Positions 33,234 through 36,508 of a stretch of 36,508 nucleotides of DNA are shown piece after piece; positions within the stretch are counted from its first letter, which is position 1, and each line of letters begins with the position of its first letter. Origin of the DNA: Thalassospira sp. TSL5-1 (GTDB taxonomy: Bacteria > Pseudomonadota > Alphaproteobacteria > Rhodospirillales > Thalassospiraceae); contig NZ_KV880645.1 of assembly GCF_001907695.1 (NCBI RefSeq), positions 1 through 36,508 of the forward strand, in the 5' to 3' direction. The position numbers and the translations under genes are program-made. The notes beneath the pieces are model-generated. The model ran no database searches. It was not told the origin of the DNA and worked only from the letters and a program-made list of their open reading frames with translations.

Positions 33234-35339
33234 TTATTCCTCCGCGGCCTTTTTGGCGCATTCTTCGCAAATCGGCAGGCCTTCATTAGCCGCCATCGAC
33301 AATGTCGGCACCTGGGCGGAGCCCGATCCGCCCATCGACACTGCGCCCTTGAGGTTTATTTTCGGCGCCTCAAGCGTAATGCCCGATGAATCAAGGATGA
33401 TCTTGCCACCCGGTCCTTTGATGATGAATTTTTCAAATGCCATCAGGGTATGGGTGCCGGTATTGGTGGTGATGGTTTTACCCACATCCATCTTGTAGGT
33501 CCCGGCGACCGAGCCCTCATAATTGCGGCCGGTTTCATAAAGATGATCAGCATAGATCGACTGTTTATGGATATTGCCCACCGTATGAACATGATCCTTG
33601 CCGTATTTTTCCTGCTGGTTGCGGCCAACAGAATAGGTCATGTCGTTACCGATATTTTCGGTATGGTCATTTTTGACATTGATGGTCTTGTCGTTGCCAA
33701 TGCTTTCGCTCTGGTCATGGGCAACGGTTTTGGACCGGTCATTACCGATCTGGTGGGTTTCATTATTTTCAATGATGGTATTATGGTCTTTCTGCGCGTG
33801 CATAAAGACTTCTTCGCGCCCGGCCTCGTCTTCAAACCGGAATTCGTTATAACCCTCTCCCTTGTGGGTTTGGGATTTGATCGTCATCCGGGTTTTATTT
33901 TCCGGCAGGCCATAAGGCGGGCGGTTGGTGGCATGATAGGTCCGCCCGGTGACAATCGGCTGGTCGGGGTCGCCTTCCAGATAATCAACAATCACTTCAT
34001 GGCCGATACGCGGGATCGCCATATGCCCCCAGGCCCCACCGGCCCAGTTCTGGCTTACGCGGATCCAGCAGGATGAATTTTCGTTCTTTTCCCCGTGACG
34101 GTCCCACGGGAACCACACCTTGATGCGGCCAAATTCATCACAGTAAATTTCCTCGCCTTCCGGTCCCGTCACATGCGCGATCTGCGGACCGTCAACCAGC
34201 GGCTTTTGCGCCAATGGCGCACGATAGGGCAAATGGCCCGGCATGGTGGTGAAGCTGGCCTTATAGGTGGTGGCTCCACTGCCCGCATCTTCTTCCAGCG
34301 CGGCGGATTGTGTGCCGCTATGCTGGACAGACAAAATACGATGACGGCCATTTGCACTGGCATCGTCATGGCCGGTCAGTTCAAAATGATACCCTGGGCA
34401 AAGCTGGATATTGCTGGTCTGGCCGTGGCCGGTTGTGGCATCGACCCGCACACTTTCAATCCGGTGCTTGGTAAAATCGCTGCCAACACGCGGGTCCTTG
34501 TAGCGACCCGGATAATCATACAGGGCATAATCCCCCTGCAGGCCATTATTTTCCTGCGCGGCCTGATTGCGGCGCTGATTGGCGGGCGGGTTTTTAAAGG
34601 TATAATCGTTCATCTCGTACCTGGATGAACGCAGCTTTTCACGCTGGGAAAAGGCACTGATCCAGCTACCACGATTTTGCCCGCCGGGACGGGAATTATA
34701 TTCGATCTTGCCGGCATTCGGCAGCATCGGCGTTGCCAGCGGCGCGTCGGTCAGGATCAGCTTGTGGCTGTTTTCGGAATGTTCAAAATAATAGAAAATG
34801 CCTTCTTCCGACAAAAGGCGCTCGATAAAGGCACGATGGGTCTCGCGATACTGGGTGCAATATTCACGCGGGGAATGTTGACCATTCAGGCGCCATTCCA
34901 CATCGGTGATGCTATATTCCTTGAACACCTCGGAAACAATCTCGGGCACGGTTTTGGTTTGCCAGATGCGGCTGTCCGACCCGTGATCAAGGCGGCTTAA
35001 TGTCGGTCGCAGGGTTACGGAATAAAAGGTACGGCGAATGCCGCTATCGCCCCGTTCAACCTCGGTTACGATCCCGTGCAAATACCGGACTTCATCATAT
35101 TTATTGTAAATACCCAGGCAACCTGGGGCATCTATCAGGGAATGCAGGTCTATCGCCGGGTCGGTGGAGGCAAGATTGATGGAAATCTCGAACGGTGCGT
35201 TAATGGTTTCGCGTGCTTCAAAGCCAACAACGGAAAAATCACCGACAGCACCGGTAAAGGCGAATGCCAGATCCTGGTCCTGCGATAAAAACCGTTTTGC
35301 CAGCCCCGAGAGGGTTTCTTCCGAAATGATATGATTCAT
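33234..35339 (-). CDS. vgrG: T6SS spike protein VgrG
   Basis: This 701-residue protein has a gp27-like N-terminal region (about 25-380, including LHGIVTEVERGD and LLSEEGIFYYFEH). A gp5-like OB fold spans about 390-470 (GRIKVWFPWDRHGEKN, VSQNWAGGAWGHMAIPRIGHEVIVDY, GDPDQPIVTGRTYH). A repeat-rich C-terminal needle follows (QIGNDRSKTV, SIGNDKTINV, NIGNDMTYSV). Three copies form the spike that Hcp tubes push out. It ends with a short tail, LPICEECAKKAAEE, with a CxxC pair; no enzymatic domain is attached. The ATG has AGAGG seven bases upstream. It lies 227 bases downstream of hcp, with two hairpins between them that may lower its expression relative to hcp. Confidence 0.97.
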   Translation of the reverse strand: MNHIISEETLSGLAKRFLSQDQDLAFAFTGAVGDFSVVGFEARETINAPFEISINLASTDPAIDLHSLIDAPGCLGIYNKYDEVRYLHGIVTEVERGDSGIRRTFYSVTLRPTLSRLDHGSDSRIWQTKTVPEIVSEVFKEYSITDVEWRLNGQHSPREYCTQYRETHRAFIERLLSEEGIFYYFEHSENSHKLILTDAPLATPMLPNAGKIEYNSRPGGQNRGSWISAFSQREKLRSSRYEMNDYTFKNPPANQRRNQAAQENNGLQGDYALYDYPGRYKDPRVGSDFTKHRIESVRVDATTGHGQTSNIQLCPGYHFELTGHDDASANGRHRILSVQHSGTQSAALEEDAGSGATTYKASFTTMPGHLPYRAPLAQKPLVDGPQIAHVTGPEGEEIYCDEFGRIKVWFPWDRHGEKNENSSCWIRVSQNWAGGAWGHMAIPRIGHEVIVDYLEGDPDQPIVTGRTYHATNRPPYGLPENKTRMTIKSQTHKGEGYNEFRFEDEAGREEVFMHAQKDHNTIIENNETHQIGNDRSKTVAHDQSESIGNDKTINVKNDHTENIGNDMTYSVGRNQQEKYGKDHVHTVGNIHKQSIYADHLYETGRNYEGSVAGTYKMDVGKTITTNTGTHTLMAFEKFIIKGPGGKIILDSSGITLEAPKINLKGAVSMGGSGSAQVPTLSMAANEGLPICEECAKKAAEE

Positions 35340-35517
35340 GGTGCGCCTCTTGCTGCGAACGCGATTACATTAAAACACCCCAACCGGGAGATCCTTTAAA
35401 CCAAAAGAACCGGTTTTCACCCGGAAACCGCAACCCTGACGTGTGGAAGTGGCAAAAACGTGGCCGAATAACAAAAAAAACTGCCAGCTCTTGCACACAA
35501 CCGCACAAACACAGGAA

Positions 35518-35567
35518 GCCGGACCCGATAAACAGGTCCGGCAGGTCTGGTTGGGAAAAACAGACCT
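35518..35567. terminator. Tandem hairpins between hcp and vgrG
   Basis: Two stems follow the hcp stop. AGGTCTG/CAGACCT are 7-base arms at 35543-35549 and 35561-35567. GCCGGACC/GGTCCGGC are 8-base arms at 35518-35525 and 35535-35542, with a 9-base loop. No T-run follows directly on the minus strand, so this may be a partial terminator or an mRNA-stabilising 3' structure rather than a classic terminator. Either would favour more Hcp than VgrG. Confidence 0.5.
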
Positions 35568-36082
35568 TAAGCCTGGACAGGGGAACGCCAGTCGTCGGAA
35601 CCGGAAGTACCGGCAACAACGTGTTCCCACATGATTTTACGATAGGTCATTTTGATATCGACCAGCTGGGTGAAGTCCTTGGTGGCCGGATCTTTGGCAT
35701 GCGGCATCGCGCAGTTGATATCAACGATCAGGGCTTCTTCAAACGAGGTGGTGAAGAAGTGAACCTGTTCGGATGCCTGGGTGCGGTACCACTTCAGTTC
35801 AACCTTCGGCAGCAGCTCGCCGGTGACGAGAGCATTGTACATCAGCGGAACGGCCTTGTTCAGCGTGCAGGTGAAGGTCACCGGCTGATGAATACGGGTG
35901 CCGGTCGGATTGCCCGACTGCGGGTCACGCGGGGTGATCACGGAATGATCAAAAGCCTGAACCATGATTTCATCTTCATGGCCAGCCTGCCATTCGTTGG
36001 TGATGCTGTCAAAGGTGGTTGCGCCCTGGGTGATCAGGCCCTGGGTTTCGCCTTCGATGGTAAGATATGCTGGCATCGGCAT
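35567..36082 (-). CDS. hcp: T6SS tube protein Hcp
   Basis: This 171-residue protein matches the usual Hcp length. It begins MPMPAYLTIEGETQG and has QGATTFDSITNEW, EDEIMVQAFDHSVITPRD, the strand GTRIHQPVTFTCTLNKAVPLMYNALVTGE, and a C-terminal MTYRKIMWEHVVAGTSGSDDW, all typical. Hexameric rings stack into the secreted tube and can carry effectors in the lumen. The open frame extends 23 codons upstream, but the ATG at 36082 has GGAG eight bases before it and gives the canonical N-terminus. It is the first gene of the T6SS series, after a 358-base leader region rich in inverted repeats. Confidence 0.96.
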   Translation of the reverse strand: MPMPAYLTIEGETQGLITQGATTFDSITNEWQAGHEDEIMVQAFDHSVITPRDPQSGNPTGTRIHQPVTFTCTLNKAVPLMYNALVTGELLPKVELKWYRTQASEQVHFFTTSFEEALIVDINCAMPHAKDPATKDFTQLVDIKMTYRKIMWEHVVAGTSGSDDWRSPVQA

Positions 36083-36171
36083 AGGAAAATCTCCATTAAC
36101 AAGTTGGACAAATCGTTTCACCGCGTTCGGTGTGAAAGAACCATGCCTCAACCCATTGAGCAGCGTCTGCC

Positions 36172-36190
36172 CGAAATTTCACAAATTTCG
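36172..36190. promoter_or_regulatory. Perfect palindrome upstream of hcp, possible operator
   Basis: CGAAATTT (36172-36179), CAC, then AAATTTCG (36183-36190) form an exact 8-base inverted repeat, about 90 bases upstream of the hcp start and next to an AT-rich stretch. The symmetry and spacing resemble a dimeric regulator site. The regulator is unknown. Confidence 0.45.
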
Positions 36191-36268
36191 CATTTTTTTC
36201 AATTCAGCATAACTTATTGATAATAATGAATAAAAATGGATTTTTCATCAGTTTGAATTTTGAACTAT

Positions 36269-36306
36269 CGGGCGGATTTCCGCCCGCTCAAGCGGAAATC
36301 CGCCCG
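36269..36306. repeat. 15-bp perfect inverted repeat upstream of hcp
   Basis: Fifteen bases at 36269-36283 (CGGGCGGATTTCCGC) are perfectly complementary to 36292-36306, with an 8-base loop. The stem is GC-rich and stable. There is no T-run on either immediate side, so it is not a standard terminator. It could be an attenuator, a processing site, or a mobile repeat unit of the genome. Confidence 0.65.
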
Positions 36307-36373
36307 CACGCCGTAATTGAAGGCCTTTTTTGGTACCATTTGAAAGCGTAGTGACAATGTGATTCGCACCGCC

Positions 36374-36412
36374 CCAAAAAACGAAATCCCGCTTCATATT
36401 GCGAAGCGGGAT
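36374..36412 (-). terminator. Rho-independent terminator of the gene at the right edge
   Basis: On the minus strand, ATCCCGCTTC and GAAGCGGGAT (10-base arms at 36403-36412 and 36386-36395, 7-base loop) are followed by TTCGTTTTTT. It begins 29 bases after the stop codon of the partial gene at the right edge and separates that gene from the hcp operon. Confidence 0.8.
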
Positions 36413-36440
36413 ACAGTCGACATTGACAGCATGCACATGA

Positions 36441-36508
36441 CTATGAAGCCGACAGATCAGCGTGCCTTTTCATCCAGGCTTCTGCCTGATCATGAATATC
36501 CTTTGGCA
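36441..36508 (-). CDS. 3' end of an unknown gene (partial)
   Basis: Twenty-one codons are open from the right edge to TAG at 36443-36441, giving the C-terminus PKDIHDQAEAWMKRHADLSAS. The frame is too short to identify. Support for a real gene is the strong terminator 29 bases downstream and the alternation of polar and hydrophobic residues. Whether it belongs to a T6SS cluster cannot be told. Confidence 0.5.
   Translation of the reverse strand, partial: PKDIHDQAEAWMKRHADLSAS

Larger units (their letters stand above)
36083..36440. other. hcp upstream region with several inverted repeats
   Basis: No convincing gene is present. The region contains, moving away from hcp, TTTCAC/GTGAAA arms near 36115-36136, a perfect palindrome at 36172-36190, an AT-rich stretch at 36190-36260, a 15-base hairpin at 36269-36306 and the terminator of the upstream gene at 36374-36412. 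The hcp promoter should lie here, but I found neither a clear sigma-70 pair nor a -24/-12 sigma-54 motif. Confidence 0.5.

Noticed and set aside
33450..34628. Plus-strand open frames of 208 and 177 codons inside vgrG
   Set aside because: They are antisense to an unmistakable VgrG; their hydrophobic translation is a by-product.
35365..35630. Two overlapping minus-strand frames of 84 and 86 codons between hcp and vgrG
   Set aside because: They overlap the 3' end of hcp and the hairpins, and have no start signal or family resemblance.
36083..36151. N-terminal extension of Hcp to 36151
   Set aside because: The 23 extra residues are not part of Hcp, and GGAG eight bases before the ATG at 36082 gives the canonical start.
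36248..36436. 62-codon minus-strand open frame upstream of hcp
   Set aside because: It runs through the terminator stem and the 15-base hairpin, so it is very unlikely to be coding.

Overview
The window is dominated by one giant minus-strand gene. A divergent regulator/sulfotransferase region and a compact type VI secretion (T6SS) cargo island follow it. Family content suggests a marine or soil alphaproteobacterium of the Rhodospirillales, possibly Thalassospira-like: an LktA-type filamentous adhesin, a TPR-sulfotransferase fusion, a TPR-glycosyltransferase and Hcp/VgrG/PAAR/DUF4123, at moderate GC. The genus is inference only. There are no rRNA genes, tRNA genes, transposases or phage genes that I can recognise.

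1-22536 (minus strand): a single open frame of at least 7512 codons that runs off the left edge. It encodes a two-partner-secretion exoprotein. In order, it has a signal peptide, a filamentous-haemagglutinin-type secretion domain, a very long array of roughly 53-60-residue beta-helix repeats (LktA type), several non-repeat insertions, and a tandem array of 91-residue repeats near the left edge. The 91-residue units fall into three subtypes, which lately amplified as an 819-bp block (650 of 651 compared bases identical). No TpsB transporter is visible, and the protein's C-terminus lies outside the window. All plus-strand ORFs here are shadows.

22537-24731: the adhesin leader, with two nearby inverted repeats, is followed by an AraC-family regulator in the same orientation. 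An AT-rich divergent intergenic region separates that regulator from the next gene.

24732-26837 (plus): a TPR-sulfotransferase fusion, convergent with the T6SS island and 4 bp from its last gene.

26842-36508 (minus, read right to left): the 3' end of an unknown gene with a terminator, hcp, tandem hairpins, vgrG, PAAR, a DUF4123 adaptor with an extra N-terminal region, a putative immunity lipoprotein, an alpha/beta-hydrolase (lipase) effector, a small unknown gene, a TPR-glycosyltransferase, and an alpha/beta-hydrolase lipoprotein. Spacing is tight, and several starts are GTG or TTG with strong ribosome binding sites. The logical reading is a self-contained secretion module. Hcp builds the tube, VgrG and PAAR form the spike, DUF4123 loads the lipase, and the periplasmic lipoprotein protects the producer. 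The last two genes may be co-transcribed without a T6SS role.
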